From contig JANBRJ010000042.1 in NCBI GenBank assembly GCA_027577595.1, positions 1 through 64,000 of the forward strand: DNA of 64,000 nucleotides, in the 5' to 3' direction. Below are positions 40,108-50,604 of the stretch, in pieces. The notes under the pieces were generated by a model that was not told the DNA's origin, ran no database searches, and saw only the letters and a list, made by a program, of their open reading frames with translations. Positions within the stretch are counted from its first letter, which is position 1. The number at the start of each line of letters is the position of its first letter. The DNA is from Coemansia sp. RSA 487 (taxonomy: Eukaryota > Kickxellomycota > Kickxellomycetes > Kickxellales > Kickxellaceae). Made by a program: the position numbers and the translations under genes.

Positions 40108-40939
40108 GATTCTTTTATATTGTTATGTAGCTTAGTAGAGAAGTATTTTAGGGTTTTTTGTGCATGTAATATTAAATACTATATAAAATATGGCCTGGAA
40201 GAAAGAAAGGTAAATGTGAGTGGATGGGGTTTTATCTATGCACTGATGATGAGTTCATTCAAAAATGGACAGCCAGGTTTCATTTGAGTGTTTTGTGTAG
40301 AATAAAAGAAAAAACGGGAGAAATAACCACTGTGCAACGCTATTTAAGTGCGGATAAAAGAAATTTTTATTTAGCAGTCATCGTTAAAGGTGGTTATTGG
40401 TCATCTCTATTCTCCTTTCTTTGATAGTAATTGAACAGAGTTACACAGAAAGGCAGAATGAACTGTTACACATATAATTTGCTTTCGATGTTTTTTGAAA
40501 AACATATTTTTGGCCAAATCGTCCAATAGCGTGAATTTCCATTTTGCTGGAATCTCACACCATTAGCTTTTTTAGGCAGTTCAGCCGCGATGCCGGTATG
40601 CAACTGACAGCAGTAGCTGGAGAAGATGGCATATTTACAGTTTTGTAGGAGGGTTTCAAAGGTTAAACACTAAGCCAAGATGACAACATCTTGCATAATG
40701 TTTAATCGTAGCCTCAAATTGGCTTTCCACTGCCTTACCCCCCATAACTGCTTTTTGCAATGTTATTTTGTGCTTGCTCGCTGAAAACCAAAAATAGAAT
40801 ACGCGTAACTAAGCAATTTACTAGAGTTCTACTTGTCTTTAAAAGTTATGCATCCGAGTCAGCGCGCTTTGGTTTTCTTTTCACTGTAAACAATAAGCTT
40901 TCCATCCCTTCAAAGTACCTTTTTTTAATCACATACTAA
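40108..40939. other. Divergent promoter region of the receptor-like and TAF7 genes
   Basis: AT-rich with a TATATAAAAT-like stretch near 40178-40187, readable on either strand, about 75 nt before the receptor ATG. No gene recognised. Confidence 0.5.
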
Positions 40940-42190
40940 ATGTATCCACAGTACGATCCACCACCGCCGCTTCCGCCGCTCTACCACACGCCGCGGCCAC
41001 GGGGCCGGCCACCGCTAGCCGACAAACAGCGCAACCGGCTGACACTCAAGCTTTCTGGAGGAGCACCTACTGCTGGTCGCAGCGCAAAGGGCGAAACTCC
41101 AGTTGCCCGGCATGAGCTAGTGGAAGAAACGGAAGCTCAGCTGGAAGAGCAATTCGTGCTGCGTGTGCTTCCAGAAATGGCCAACCGATTCAACAAGCTT
41201 GTAGCGGATCGCAAAATACAAGACCACTTGGAAATAAAGTTCCGCGACGAGCGCAACGCCGTAGTAACATTCGAGCGCCAAATGTACTCGGCCAAGCTCG
41301 TGGACTTGCCGACTATCACGGAAGCCTATAGAACCGCAGATAAGAAGCAGTTGCTGAAGACTGCAGACATTTGCCAAATGCTCGTGGTAGAGCATAAGAT
41401 AGCATCGGACGCTGATACAGAGCATGTGCCGCTGGCGCGCGGCTTGGATATCGTTCATCCCGACGGGCTGTCGCACTGCTTGACTGATGTGCGGAAAACC
41501 AGGTTCCGTCCGCGTATCCCCAAATCAAAGATAGATTCAATTGAAAAGGAGGTTCTGCGGCTTCTCGAGGAGGACGCGCAGGCAATGGCTGTCAAGTTCG
41601 AAGTGTACGACGACCAGACAGGCGGCGAGGATGGGCGTGGCGGAACTCCGAGCATCGATATCATGTCACCCGTGACCATAGACGACCTCAATACGCCGAT
41701 GGTAGCCGATGAGGACGCAGCAAGCAGCATAGCCAACGATGATCTGGAGTTTGATGAGAATCTTGCAGCCGAGCTTGAGCAAGGATTGGAGGAGCTTGAC
41801 GAGGACGACGAGGAGGAGGAAGATGACGAGGAGGAGGAGGAAGAGGAAAGCGAGGACGAGGACCAGCCCAACAACGAACGTGCGATGCAGATGAAGCTTC
41901 TTGGTGAGGAGACTGCGGAGCTGGAGCGGACCATCAAAAAGAAGAAGGCTGATTTGGACTCTGCTCCTAATCCGATCATCAGACGCCGCTTTGAGGATAT
42001 CATTGAGCGCCTGAAGCAGGAGCTGCACGCAAAGAAGCAGCAGCTTGAGTATTATCACAAGGAGATTGCAAACGAAAGCCAACAAAGTAACCAGGACCAG
42101 CAGCATCAAGAGCAGCAAGAACCGCAACATCCAGAAAATCAAGGTGGAGACGGTCTCAGTACCGAAAATTCGAAAGAATCGGAATTGTGA
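40940..42190 (+). CDS. TAF7: TFIID subunit 7 (TAFII55 family)
   Basis: A single exon of 416 aa. Pro-rich N-terminus with an AT-hook-like PRPRGRPPLAD, then the TAFII55 N-domain (~65-230): LEEQFVLRVLPEMANRFNKL, VVTFERQMYSAKLVDLPTIT, the conserved YRTADKKQLLKTADICQML, PDGLSHCLTDVRKTRFRPRI. After it come an extended Asp/Glu run (~285-312), a coiled-coil-like segment (LLGEETAELERTIKKKKADL to LKQELHAKKQQLEYYHKEIA), and a Gln-rich tail. TAF7 binds TAF1 within TFIID and restrains its activity until promoter escape. Yeast TAF7 is 590 aa and human 349, so length is unremarkable. Confidence 0.92.
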   Translation: MYPQYDPPPPLPPLYHTPRPRGRPPLADKQRNRLTLKLSGGAPTAGRSAKGETPVARHELVEETEAQLEEQFVLRVLPEMANRFNKLVADRKIQDHLEIKFRDERNAVVTFERQMYSAKLVDLPTITEAYRTADKKQLLKTADICQMLVVEHKIASDADTEHVPLARGLDIVHPDGLSHCLTDVRKTRFRPRIPKSKIDSIEKEVLRLLEEDAQAMAVKFEVYDDQTGGEDGRGGTPSIDIMSPVTIDDLNTPMVADEDAASSIANDDLEFDENLAAELEQGLEELDEDDEEEEDDEEEEEEESEDEDQPNNERAMQMKLLGEETAELERTIKKKKADLDSAPNPIIRRRFEDIIERLKQELHAKKQQLEYYHKEIANESQQSNQDQQHQEQQEPQHPENQGGDGLSTENSKESEL

Positions 42191-42585
42191 CAGCAACTAT
42201 TGTCATTTTTATCTTTCCCAAGCTACCTTGGACCAAGTTTCATGTCGTATTTGGGGATATGTACAAAAACTGCGGACTCTATTTTTGTCTTTTTTTTGCG
42301 GATGCATCATCTTGCACTTTTGTCCCTAGGAGTGTGGTATGGTTTGACTATAGTTGGCATTGCTTTTACACAAGTAGAGATAAAAACAATATATGCATTG
42401 TTGTGTCAACTTTGCAAATCGAACAGCCTTAAAAGGGCGTGATATTTTGCTGCTGGTTTCCCTCATCCCTGCTTTCCTTCTATCCCTCATCTCAGTTTTT
42501 TGTAACCGATTACTTTTTATTTTTTATTTTTTATTTTTTATTTTTTATTTAGCTATAACGCGTTGTCAGCTCGGCACATCGAATA
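42191..42585. other. Intergenic region with a T-rich microsatellite
   Basis: No gene; TAF7 3' UTR and F-box gene leader. Confidence 0.6.
42514..42549 (+). repeat. Microsatellite (TTTTTTA)n, about 5 units
   Basis: A heptanucleotide array about 40 nt before the F-box gene ATG; it lies in the leader or core promoter, so its length could affect expression. Confidence 0.9.
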
Positions 42586-44340
42586 ATGAACATTAGCGAT
42601 CTGCCGCCAGAAATTATTGTTTTGGTTCTTCGGACCTACTGCCTGGGGTCTCGCCCAAGGACAATAAAAGAGTGGAAAGGCAAACTCAGGATCGCTCATG
42701 TGTGCCAGACCTGGAGAGCTCTTGTGGTGCCCCCGATTTACCAATACGCTTTTATCGAAAGCCGCTCTTGTAGCACTGACACCAGCTTTTTGCCTGGTAT
42801 AAGACAACCAAACAACGTCTCACTAATCCACGCCACAGGATATACGCACATGGTTCAACACATCAAGATTAATGTGCACGAGATTCGGTCAGAACCGGTT
42901 GATTTCCTAAGGGGCATGATGAACTTGCTTGATCTCGACGAATACCCAATGCACAAGGTACACCACCTGGAATTCGAGGCACCGAAGAGGGTTGACCGGG
43001 GTTTATCCTACAGCTCATGTGCAATAGAAAGCCGAAGGGAAAAAGCGATCATAGTCGAGCATTACGCTGATCTCATATGCACACATATGCCCAACGTTAC
43101 TGGTCTTTTAGCAACAAACGTCTACGAAACGGACGGGTACTCTGATTTTATTCTTGCCATGACCGCTCACTATTCCGATAAACTTAGGCTATACGGCACC
43201 ATCACTTCTCTGTCAAGGCATTTATTGTCGTTTACAAGCCAACTGTCGGAGCTGCATCTGCGATTTGATTCGGGTAGTTTAGCAAACCCTACGTCTTTCG
43301 AAGTTGGCACATTGCGCAAAATCGTGCTTACGTCGGTTCCGCCTAACTACAGATGGTATCGAATATTCAACAACAACAGTTCGAACTCATCGTTTAGGTT
43401 CAGCAATTTGGAGTCTCTGCAGATTATCTACGAGGACAATGGAGGCGACCCAGATGACTTTGGGGCATTTGCAGAGCAGCTGGATCAGCGATCACGTATC
43501 GAAACCAATGCTGTCAAACCCGGCGGCAACAGCAACCGTGAGCCGCGCCTAGAATTTCCGAAACTTGTAAAGCTTGACATTAGTTTTTGCACCGGAACAT
43601 GCATTGAGTTTATGGACGGCGTGTTTTCGTCGGCCCTCAAAGTGGTTGACATTCATTGCACGGTGAAGGCGGCTATCGACATGGCTCATATTCGGCTTCC
43701 AAAGTCGATTAGGAAAGTGTCACTCATACTGTACATGAATGGTACCACACTGGCTCCTAGAGAACACGCCGAGATGATTGGCAATGCTTCTATCCGAGTC
43801 GCCAACGGTTTCCTCGGGCAGTTTGGCGAAAGCACAAAGACGTCGCTTAGTTTGTCGGATAGCATACCAATCGCCGATATGAGTCTTGTCAGATGGACAG
43901 CGCTGGATTCGCTCACCTTGTGCACTCCAATCACAGATACTACGCTATGGCAGATACTCGCTCGTGCTCCAAAGCTCACCTCGCTGGTACTCTATGGGCT
44001 AAAAACACAGACTATGCCACCCAATGTCCGCCCTTCCCCCGCTACGCCAGCATCAGCAAGTGAATCAGAGCCGGAATCTGAGACATCAGGATCAATTGAT
44101 TGTCAGCAGGGGCTTGCTGTAGATCTCCACATACACCTCGAAAGGATCATGATATACTGCGACTATATCGATTATTCCGAGGAAAAGGATATGAGCATGC
44201 TACAGAAGATTCTTCTGGGCATCCGGTCGATAAAGTTCATCAACGGAGTAATAATGAGCGACTCGAAGAAACAGGAACTAGTTGACACGCACTTGACAAA
44301 GTACCCACATCTTGCAAATGTCGAAATCCACGGATACTAA
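42586..44340 (+). CDS. F-box protein with leucine-rich-repeat-like region
   Basis: A single exon of 584 aa. An N-terminal F-box-like segment (residues ~3-50): ISDLPPEIIVLVLRTYCLGS, then RIAHVCQTWRALVVPPIYQY, with the typical LPxEI...V.W...PPIY pattern. The rest has irregular leucine-rich units (LHLRFDSGSLANPTSFEVGT, LESLQIIYEDNGG, LVKLDISFCTGTC, LDSLTLCTPITDTTLWQILA), a Ser/Glu/Pro linker (~487-505), and a terminal block MLQKILLGIRSIKFINGVIM. Such proteins act as substrate adaptors in SCF ubiquitin ligases and are often expanded in zygomycete fungi. The target is unknown. The stop is only 31 nt from the stop of the convergent kinase gene. Confidence 0.75.
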   Translation: MNISDLPPEIIVLVLRTYCLGSRPRTIKEWKGKLRIAHVCQTWRALVVPPIYQYAFIESRSCSTDTSFLPGIRQPNNVSLIHATGYTHMVQHIKINVHEIRSEPVDFLRGMMNLLDLDEYPMHKVHHLEFEAPKRVDRGLSYSSCAIESRREKAIIVEHYADLICTHMPNVTGLLATNVYETDGYSDFILAMTAHYSDKLRLYGTITSLSRHLLSFTSQLSELHLRFDSGSLANPTSFEVGTLRKIVLTSVPPNYRWYRIFNNNSSNSSFRFSNLESLQIIYEDNGGDPDDFGAFAEQLDQRSRIETNAVKPGGNSNREPRLEFPKLVKLDISFCTGTCIEFMDGVFSSALKVVDIHCTVKAAIDMAHIRLPKSIRKVSLILYMNGTTLAPREHAEMIGNASIRVANGFLGQFGESTKTSLSLSDSIPIADMSLVRWTALDSLTLCTPITDTTLWQILARAPKLTSLVLYGLKTQTMPPNVRPSPATPASASESEPESETSGSIDCQQGLAVDLHIHLERIMIYCDYIDYSEEKDMSMLQKILLGIRSIKFINGVIMSDSKKQELVDTHLTKYPHLANVEIHGY

Positions 44341-44371
44341 ATTTTCTTAAAATCAAATAGACAAACAAATG

Positions 44372-45793
44372 CTATATGTGTATTTGCGGTGCATGGTCGG
44401 CTTTGATCGATGGTAGCTCTAAGAACACGTCGCAGCCATACTCCTCGAGAGATATCAGATGAAGTGAGCCGCCAAAGTATTCGGCGTAGATTTTGGTCAT
44501 TGGCAAGCCAAATCCCAGCCCAGCAAACGGCCCTTGACCCTCGGGAGCACTGTCGAAGGCAGCAGTGGTCGGATCGCCTTGCTCCTCGCCAGCCGTGTCA
44601 TCCATGCTGTTGTGGTGCTTTGCGGTGGTAAACGAGTAGTCAAACACCTTGCTGTGGATTCTGCGCGGGATTCCACCACCCCTGTCGCGGATACGAATGG
44701 CAACCTTACCGTTACCACGAGACACAGTGATAAGCACGGGTGGGATCTCGTTTCGGTCCGAAGCTGAATCGTCTGCCTGGAGAAGCGACGATCGGAACGC
44801 ATTCTTCAGCAGCTCGATGACCATGTACTCGAGGTGCGAGGGTACATATCGGAACACTGCCTTGGTATCGCCGTCAATAACAAAGGAAGGTGCATCGCCT
44901 AGTGCCATTTCGCATAGGGCTTGTACGCCCTGCGCGCACATTTGAACAAAATTGCCAAGCACTATACTATCGTCAACAATGCCTGTAAAGCGGTCGCAGT
45001 CAGCCTGATCTGTCGGATCGTCCTCGCTGGGCTGTCCCGTGGCTGCTAAGTACTTGTTGTACAAAGCGATATGTTGGCTTGTAAGTAGCCGCAGCCCGAT
45101 CCGCATGGTGATAAGTTGGTCAAGAAACAGCTTGCGCTCTTTCGGGCCAAAGTACAAGCGCGTTTCGTAAAAACCTCGTGCGATCTGTGGCATTATATGT
45201 TTAAGCGAGTCCGAGTGTCGGATAAGCATTTGGATAAATCCTGCTTGATCCTCTGGCGTTTTAACCAAAGGATAGTTGTGTGATTCTTCGAAATTGCAAT
45301 AGTATTTGAGATAAACGTCATGGATGAATGGGTTGGTGTTGACAATGAACGGAAGTCGCTGGAACAGCTTGACGCGCTTAGCGTACCGTACAGGTCGTTC
45401 GTAGCTAAGATACTGTGCGTTTTTGAGGAGCTTCTCACGAGTCAGCGGTGGCTCGCACATGGTTAGGAGGCTTTGTAATGTGATCCGGTGCGTGCGCTTG
45501 GATGCGTAGTCGTCTATTTCTTCGCTGTAGAAGGACGGCTCGGGCGCGGAGGAGTCATGTTCTATGGGGTGGTGGACCGACAGGGCCTGGCTTCGTGATC
45601 CGCCGTGCGATGTCTTTTTGTTCTTGACTGTCTTCCTTGGCGTGGGCGGCTGGTCCCATGGTACTGGGGATCCGAGGATCGCAATGGAGCTGGTGGTACC
45701 TCGTATGCGGGTCGTGGCTCCTTTGTGAAACAAGCGTCGCGCATGGATCGGCAATGCTCGGTGTCTGTTGAGAGCAGACAGACTAGTGTACAT
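44372..45793 (-). CDS. Mitochondrial dehydrogenase kinase (PDK/BCKDK family)
   Basis: A single exon of 473 aa. A basic N-terminus (ALNRHRALPIHARRLFHKG) suits mitochondrial import. The four-helix regulatory domain carries ITLQSLLTMCEPPLTREKLL, KRVKLFQRLPFIVNTNPFIH and FLDQLITMRIGLRLLTSQHI. The GHKL ATPase domain has the N box VIELLKNAFRSSL, the G1 box IRIRDRGGGIPRRIHSKVFD, YSFTTAKHHN, and the G2 box FAGLGFGLPMTKIYAEYFGG. These kinases inactivate PDH or branched-chain dehydrogenase by phosphorylating E1. Motif flavour (VFDYSFTTA) fits the branched-chain-kinase/yeast Pkp side, but the substrate cannot be fixed. A ~30-residue acidic/Gly insert lies in the ATP lid. The next gene upstream on the same strand, IDI1, ends 238 nt away. 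Confidence 0.88.
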   Translation of the reverse strand: MYTSLSALNRHRALPIHARRLFHKGATTRIRGTTSSIAILGSPVPWDQPPTPRKTVKNKKTSHGGSRSQALSVHHPIEHDSSAPEPSFYSEEIDDYASKRTHRITLQSLLTMCEPPLTREKLLKNAQYLSYERPVRYAKRVKLFQRLPFIVNTNPFIHDVYLKYYCNFEESHNYPLVKTPEDQAGFIQMLIRHSDSLKHIMPQIARGFYETRLYFGPKERKLFLDQLITMRIGLRLLTSQHIALYNKYLAATGQPSEDDPTDQADCDRFTGIVDDSIVLGNFVQMCAQGVQALCEMALGDAPSFVIDGDTKAVFRYVPSHLEYMVIELLKNAFRSSLLQADDSASDRNEIPPVLITVSRGNGKVAIRIRDRGGGIPRRIHSKVFDYSFTTAKHHNSMDDTAGEEQGDPTTAAFDSAPEGQGPFAGLGFGLPMTKIYAEYFGGSLHLISLEEYGCDVFLELPSIKADHAPQIHI

Positions 45794-46031
45794 TGCTTGG
45801 ACTTGCTTTTTATTGCTGTTAAAAACAAATATGAAGTTTAGAGGAATATTATCAAACTTTCAGCTATTAGAAGAAGAGGGAATGTTTGCTTGGTTTGGTT
45901 TGGTTTGGTTTGTTTGGTGTGGAGTGCAACGATGAGAAGTGAAACCCAATGGAAACCCCCCCCATTGGAATCCATACACAAAGCACACAAGTATTTTTTT
46001 CTCCACACTTCAAAACCGAAAAAACGGAGCA

Positions 46032-46769
46032 CTAGATCATGCGATGGATGGTATCGTGGTCCTTGAGGCTTTCGAGGTTATCGAGCTTGGCCCACCACTT
46101 GTACAAGAACTTTTCATCAATGAGGCTGAACCACGGGGTAAGCTTGGTTCCCTTTGCGTCAGCGGTGGCAATGATCTCCTTGAGCTGATCCATCGACACG
46201 TACTTGACGCTCATGACCTCGTTCGGGTTGACGTCCAAATCAACATCGGCCTTGATGAACAAAATGTAGTCGATCTCGTGCTCGCCCCAAATGCCATCCG
46301 ACGGCGCAACATAATGGATCCTCGTCAAGTACTCGAACTTATCCAGCGGCACTTGCTCAGGCTTGATGCCCAATTCGTGTTCGAGCTTGCGCTGCGCCGC
46401 ACGCTTGACGCCCATCTGCTCAACCTCGTCCAGTTCGCTTTCGGTGGCCAGCGGATGCGAGCAGCAAGTGTTGGTATAGCATTCGGGGAACGTTATTTTC
46501 TCTTGTGCGCGTTGCTGCAGGAGGAGCTCGTTTTTCGAATTGAACAGGAACACAGAGAACGCTCGGTGAACCATGCCCTTGCTGATGTTGGTCATTTGGT
46601 GGCACGTCTTCTTGCTTACTGCTCCAATTGCCTTGTCGTCATTGTTTAGGAGAATGCACATCTCGCCCATGAGACGCACCTGCTCTTCGTCGTATGCGCT
46701 TAGGTCAAGGCCAGCACCAGCGGTGGCTGCGTCGTCTATGATTGCAACCGAAGTATCCTTGGACATCAT
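46032..46769 (-). CDS. IDI1: Isopentenyl-diphosphate delta-isomerase (type I)
   Basis: A single exon of 245 aa, a Nudix-fold enzyme that interconverts IPP and DMAPP in the mevalonate/sterol and prenyl pathway. Landmarks: HRAFSVFLFNSKNELLLQQR, the catalytic cysteine block FPECYTNTCCSHPLA, the metal-binding KRAAQRKLEHELGI, and the catalytic-glutamate segment WGEHEIDYILFIKADVDL, followed by LTPWFSLIDEKFLYKWW near the end. Two adjacent ATGs (46769 and 46766) can start it; the first is used here. No targeting signal. Yeast Idi1 is 288 aa, human 227. Its product supplies farnesyl groups of the kind predicted for the CaaX protein in this window, though no regulatory link is implied. Confidence 0.95.
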   Translation of the reverse strand: MMSKDTSVAIIDDAATAGAGLDLSAYDEEQVRLMGEMCILLNNDDKAIGAVSKKTCHQMTNISKGMVHRAFSVFLFNSKNELLLQQRAQEKITFPECYTNTCCSHPLATESELDEVEQMGVKRAAQRKLEHELGIKPEQVPLDKFEYLTRIHYVAPSDGIWGEHEIDYILFIKADVDLDVNPNEVMSVKYVSMDQLKEIIATADAKGTKLTPWFSLIDEKFLYKWWAKLDNLESLKDHDTIHRMI

Positions 46770-47047
46770 GCTTCTTACAAAAAAACTGTTTGTTATTGGA
46801 AAAGCTGAGAAACAGAGAAATATTCAGAGATGAAAGAGGTCAAAAGAGACAAGAAAGGGGCGGGCTTGTATTTTTGCGATTGGCTCGCAGAACAAGCAGA
46901 AAGCATGCAGTGTTTTGCACAGAACTGTATGTTTTGATTGATCCACAAAACCGTCCCAGCAAAAAGCACGAGATCATCTTTGGCGTGTTATCGAAACCAA
47001 CTAAAGCCACTAAAAATAGGACAAAACCAAGGAAGGCCTTTTTTGTT

Positions 47048-48526
47048 TCACTTGACGTTTCTGACAACATCGTCGATGGCTTTGGCTGCATAGTCAATGT
47101 TGTTGGTGTTGAGGCCAGCAACCGAGATGCGGCCATCCTCGGTCAGATACATATGGTATTTCTCTCTAAGCGCCGCAACCTGTGCCTTGGACAGCCCTGT
47201 GAACGAAAACATGCCGATCTGGTTTGACACGTGGTCCCATGACCCTGGAGTACCCAAGGCAACCAGCTTGTCCCTCAGCGCATCGCGCATCGTCTTGATC
47301 CGCGACGACATCTCGGTCATGTTGCCCAGCCATTCGCTGTACAGCTCGGGGTCCTGGAGCACGGTTCCTGCAACCTTGGCGCCATACGCGGCGGCTGTCG
47401 AGACCGTGGCGCGCGACAGCCTGTTGAGCTGCGAGCTCACCATAGGAATCAGATCACTTGACTTGGTCACTGCGTGCAAGCATCCGGTGCGCTCCCCGTA
47501 GAGCCCCATGTTCTTGGCAAACGACTCGGCCACAAGCAGCTCGAACCCGCGTGACACGAAGAGTCGGATCGCGAACGCGTCGCGGTCAACGTCGCCGGTA
47601 GCAAATCCTTGGTATGCGCAGTCGAAGAACGGGAAGTGCTCGCGTTCCTCCATAACATTGGCAATCTGCTGCCATTGCTCTGCGGTCGGGTCGATGCCTG
47701 TAGGGTTGTGTGCGCAGGCGTGAAGAACAACGATCTGGCCCTTGGGTGCTGCACGCAGGTCCTCGAGCATCCCGTCGATGTCCAGCCCCAGCGTCTCGTA
47801 GTTGCAGTATCTGTATTCGCGCACCTCGTGACCTGCCGTCTGGAATATGCTTCGGTGATTACCTAGCCAATGGGGAGGCAACGATGTGCATGAGAGATAA
47901 GGGTGAATGCATATGAATATGAGCAATACACGCAGAACAAGTTCCTTTGGTTAGTGCATCATAGAGATAGAAAGACAGAAGGCTGTTCGAGTGAAAGCAA
48001 TGGAACTTACCCCATGTGGGCTTGGAGATGTAGACCGCTGCGTTTTCGGGACGCTTGAACTGCTTAAGGAACACGGCACCGACCATGTTTGCGCCAGTGC
48101 CAGAGATCGTCTGGATGGTGTAGACGCGCTTGTCTTCGACCGCTGGGCTATTGTGGCCGAAAATAAGAGCCTGTGCACCGCCAGTCAGTGCAGGCAGGCC
48201 GCCGACAGGCAAATATTCGTGGTTGAATGCTGGATCAGTGGCCAGCCGCGTGCTTGCCTTGTGGACGACAGGGAGGACCCATGGCTTGCCGTTGTCGTCG
48301 CGGTACGCACCAACGCCCAAGTCAACCTTGCTGCTGCTCGGGTCCGCCTTGGACATCACCGACAGGTTGAGGATGCTGTCCGCGGGCGCTTGCGGGATAC
48401 TGGAAAAGTACGCTACATAGTACGCCCGTCGATTCCAAAAAAAGGAGGCTTTGTTAGTAAAGAACAAAAGCTAAAACAAACGTCGGCGTGAAGGGGGAGA
48501 AAACACTGTGGATGGTACTTACACAT
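47048..48526 (-). CDS. Aspartate aminotransferase, cytosolic type
   Basis: Three exons on the minus strand: 48523-48526, 48011-48412, 47048-47862 (406 aa). The first coding exon is four nucleotides (ATG T), followed by gtaagt; splicing yields MSYFSSIPQAPADSILNLSV, the standard AAT start. Donor and acceptor pairs and phases agree. Motifs: VDLGVGAYRDDNGKPWVLPV, SGTGANMVGAVFL, KPTWG joined to NHRSIFQTAGHEV across intron 2, HACAHNPTGIDPT, FDCAYQGFATGD, and the PLP lysine in LVAESFAKNMGLYGERTG. It transfers amino groups between aspartate and 2-oxoglutarate. No presequence is visible and the C-terminus (VVRNVK) is not a PTS1, so the cytosolic AAT2-like form is favoured. Confidence 0.95.
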
Positions 48527-49176
48527 TGTTGAAGAATGGTTATGTTGTGGAGAGGAGGAAGAGAGATGAGAAAGAAGTCGATGGAGTCTCGATGCAGCGG
48601 CTGATGATGAAGTCGTTTTATCCATTTATCTCTTGGGTTCAGGGGGAGGGATTCTGGATTTTCGGAAGTAATGTGCGGACAAAAAGGAACAATAGTACTT
48701 TATTTCGACGATACAAATAAGCAGGTTTCGTAATGATAGGTATAGACCGAGGATTCTGAAGAGTAACTAACTGCGTTGGTTAAAAAGAAAGAGAAAAGAG
48801 CTCTTCTGTGTTCCTTGAGGGTGGAGAAAAGCTTGTGAAAGAGATACGAAAGGCGTGCTGACTGGCTTTGGTCATGTGCACGCCTGTGTCTGAAAAAAAG
48901 AACCATTGGAGTTGAAGTAGCTGTGGTCCGTGCCCATTTCTATCAGCCTCAGATCAGCTCATTTTCGAACTCTACCTTCCACAAGAATGTCCACGTTGTG
49001 CTGCATCAATCTAAACGCTGGAAGTTAGGGTTGGGGGAAGAAATACAAAAACAAAACAGCAAAACAAAAAGTCCCAGTAACAGCAACATGGCTAGAGTCC
49101 ACTTCTCTCTTCCTTTTATTTTCCACTTTTCAACACCAACAGTATATCACTTGTTTCTTTCCATCCATCAAAAACA
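48527..49176. other. Divergent promoter region of the AAT and PMI40 genes
   Basis: No gene seen in 650 nt; small frames have no domains. A pyrimidine/A-rich leader precedes the PMI40 ATG. Confidence 0.55.
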
Positions 49177-50421
49177 ATGACAGTCGTCCGCCTTTCCTGC
49201 GCCGTCAACAACTACCACTGGGGCAAGCACGGGCTGTCGAGCAAAGCCGCGCAGTTCGCCGCAACGAACCCAGGCGTAACCATCGACCCAGACCAAACAT
49301 ATTCCGAGCTCTGGATGGGCACACACCCAAGTGGGCCATCAAAGCTATATGGCACGCAAACGGAGCTTTCCTCGCTAGTAGATGAAGATCCCAAGAGGGC
49401 GCTGTCGCCTGGCGTAGAGCGCAAGTTCGGCCCACAGCTACCGTTCCTGTTCAAAGTGCTGTCGATAGAAAAGGCGCTGTCGATTCAGGCGCATCCGGAC
49501 AAAGCGCTGGCTGCTAAACTACATCAGGAGCGGCCTACTATGTACAAGGATGGCAACCACAAGCCTGAAATGTCTATAGCGCTGACCGACTTTATTGCAA
49601 TGAGCGGGTTCCGGCCACTAGACCAAATCGCAGGGCTCCTTGACGCATACCCCGAGTTCCGTGCGCTGGTTCCACAGTCAGCCGATTCTTTTATGGCCAT
49701 CGCCAACTCGTCCTCCTCGTCTTTGTCTGTGGCAGATAAGAAGAAGGAGCTGCGCAGACTGTTTGCTGAGCTGATGGCCGCAAAGAGCGAGGACGTCGCA
49801 GTGCAGCTGGACCGCCTAGTGCGTCGCATACCGAAAGGTACTACAAATGTGTCTGTGGATGCACTAGTGCACAGGCTGAACGCAGAGTATCCTGGCGACG
49901 TTGGGGTATTCTGTGTCTTTGTTCTGAACATTCTGGAGCTCGCGCCCGGAGACGCCTTCTTCATGGGACCTAACGACCCGCATGCGTATATCTCGGGCGA
50001 TTGCGTCGAGTGCATGGCCACTTCAGATAACGTGGTTCGCGCCGGGCTGACACCCAAGCTACGCGACGTGCCGGTGCTTGTCGATATGCTGACCTATGAT
50101 TTCGGAACTCCAAAGGCTAAGCTGTTGCAGCCTGTGGAGTTTGGCCACGGCACAAGCCATTCGCTTATTTATGACCCACCGATCGACGAGTTCTCGGTCG
50201 CGTGCACGCGCCTGCAGCCCGGGAAAACCGAAACTGTGGGTGCGCTACAAGGTCCCCAGATCATCATTGCTGCCGAAGGCACTGGTCTACTGGAGGCTGG
50301 CAGTGAATCGTTTGATGTGCAGCCTGGGTTCGTGTACTTTGTCTACCCAGGCACCGGCTATACGCTTGTGGCCGCTGATGGAGCACAGCTAGTGACGTAT
50401 GCGGCTCTATGTTTGGCATAA
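49177..50421 (+). CDS. PMI40: Mannose-6-phosphate isomerase
   Basis: A single exon of 414 aa in the type-I PMI cupin family. It interconverts fructose-6-P and mannose-6-P, feeding GDP-mannose for glycosylation and cell-wall mannan. Landmarks: NNYHWGKHGLSSKAAQF, YSELWMGTHPSGPSK, LPFLFKVLSIEKALSIQAHP (zinc ligands Gln and His of QAHPDK), the ligand Glu in NHKPEMSIALTDF, FMGPNDPHAYISGDCVECMA with the last zinc ligand His, and NVVRAGLTPKLRDVPVLVDM. Length is close to the yeast (429) and human (423) enzymes. No introns or targeting signal. The downstream gene is convergent, 183 nt away. Confidence 0.96.
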   Translation: MTVVRLSCAVNNYHWGKHGLSSKAAQFAATNPGVTIDPDQTYSELWMGTHPSGPSKLYGTQTELSSLVDEDPKRALSPGVERKFGPQLPFLFKVLSIEKALSIQAHPDKALAAKLHQERPTMYKDGNHKPEMSIALTDFIAMSGFRPLDQIAGLLDAYPEFRALVPQSADSFMAIANSSSSSLSVADKKKELRRLFAELMAAKSEDVAVQLDRLVRRIPKGTTNVSVDALVHRLNAEYPGDVGVFCVFVLNILELAPGDAFFMGPNDPHAYISGDCVECMATSDNVVRAGLTPKLRDVPVLVDMLTYDFGTPKAKLLQPVEFGHGTSHSLIYDPPIDEFSVACTRLQPGKTETVGALQGPQIIIAAEGTGLLEAGSESFDVQPGFVYFVYPGTGYTLVAADGAQLVTYAALCLA

Positions 50422-50604
50422 ATGTTGGAGGAATCGCTTTCTTCTATATCTTTGTTGATAGCTAGTAATAATCTTCATCGAGATATGAAACGGAAGAAAG
50501 ATGGTCGAGTTGGGGAGAACACAAAAAAATAAATGTTTTTTTTAGCAAAAATGTATCTCTTTAACGTTCTATCGCGCTTAAGCATGTAACTTTTGTTAAT
50601 TTTT

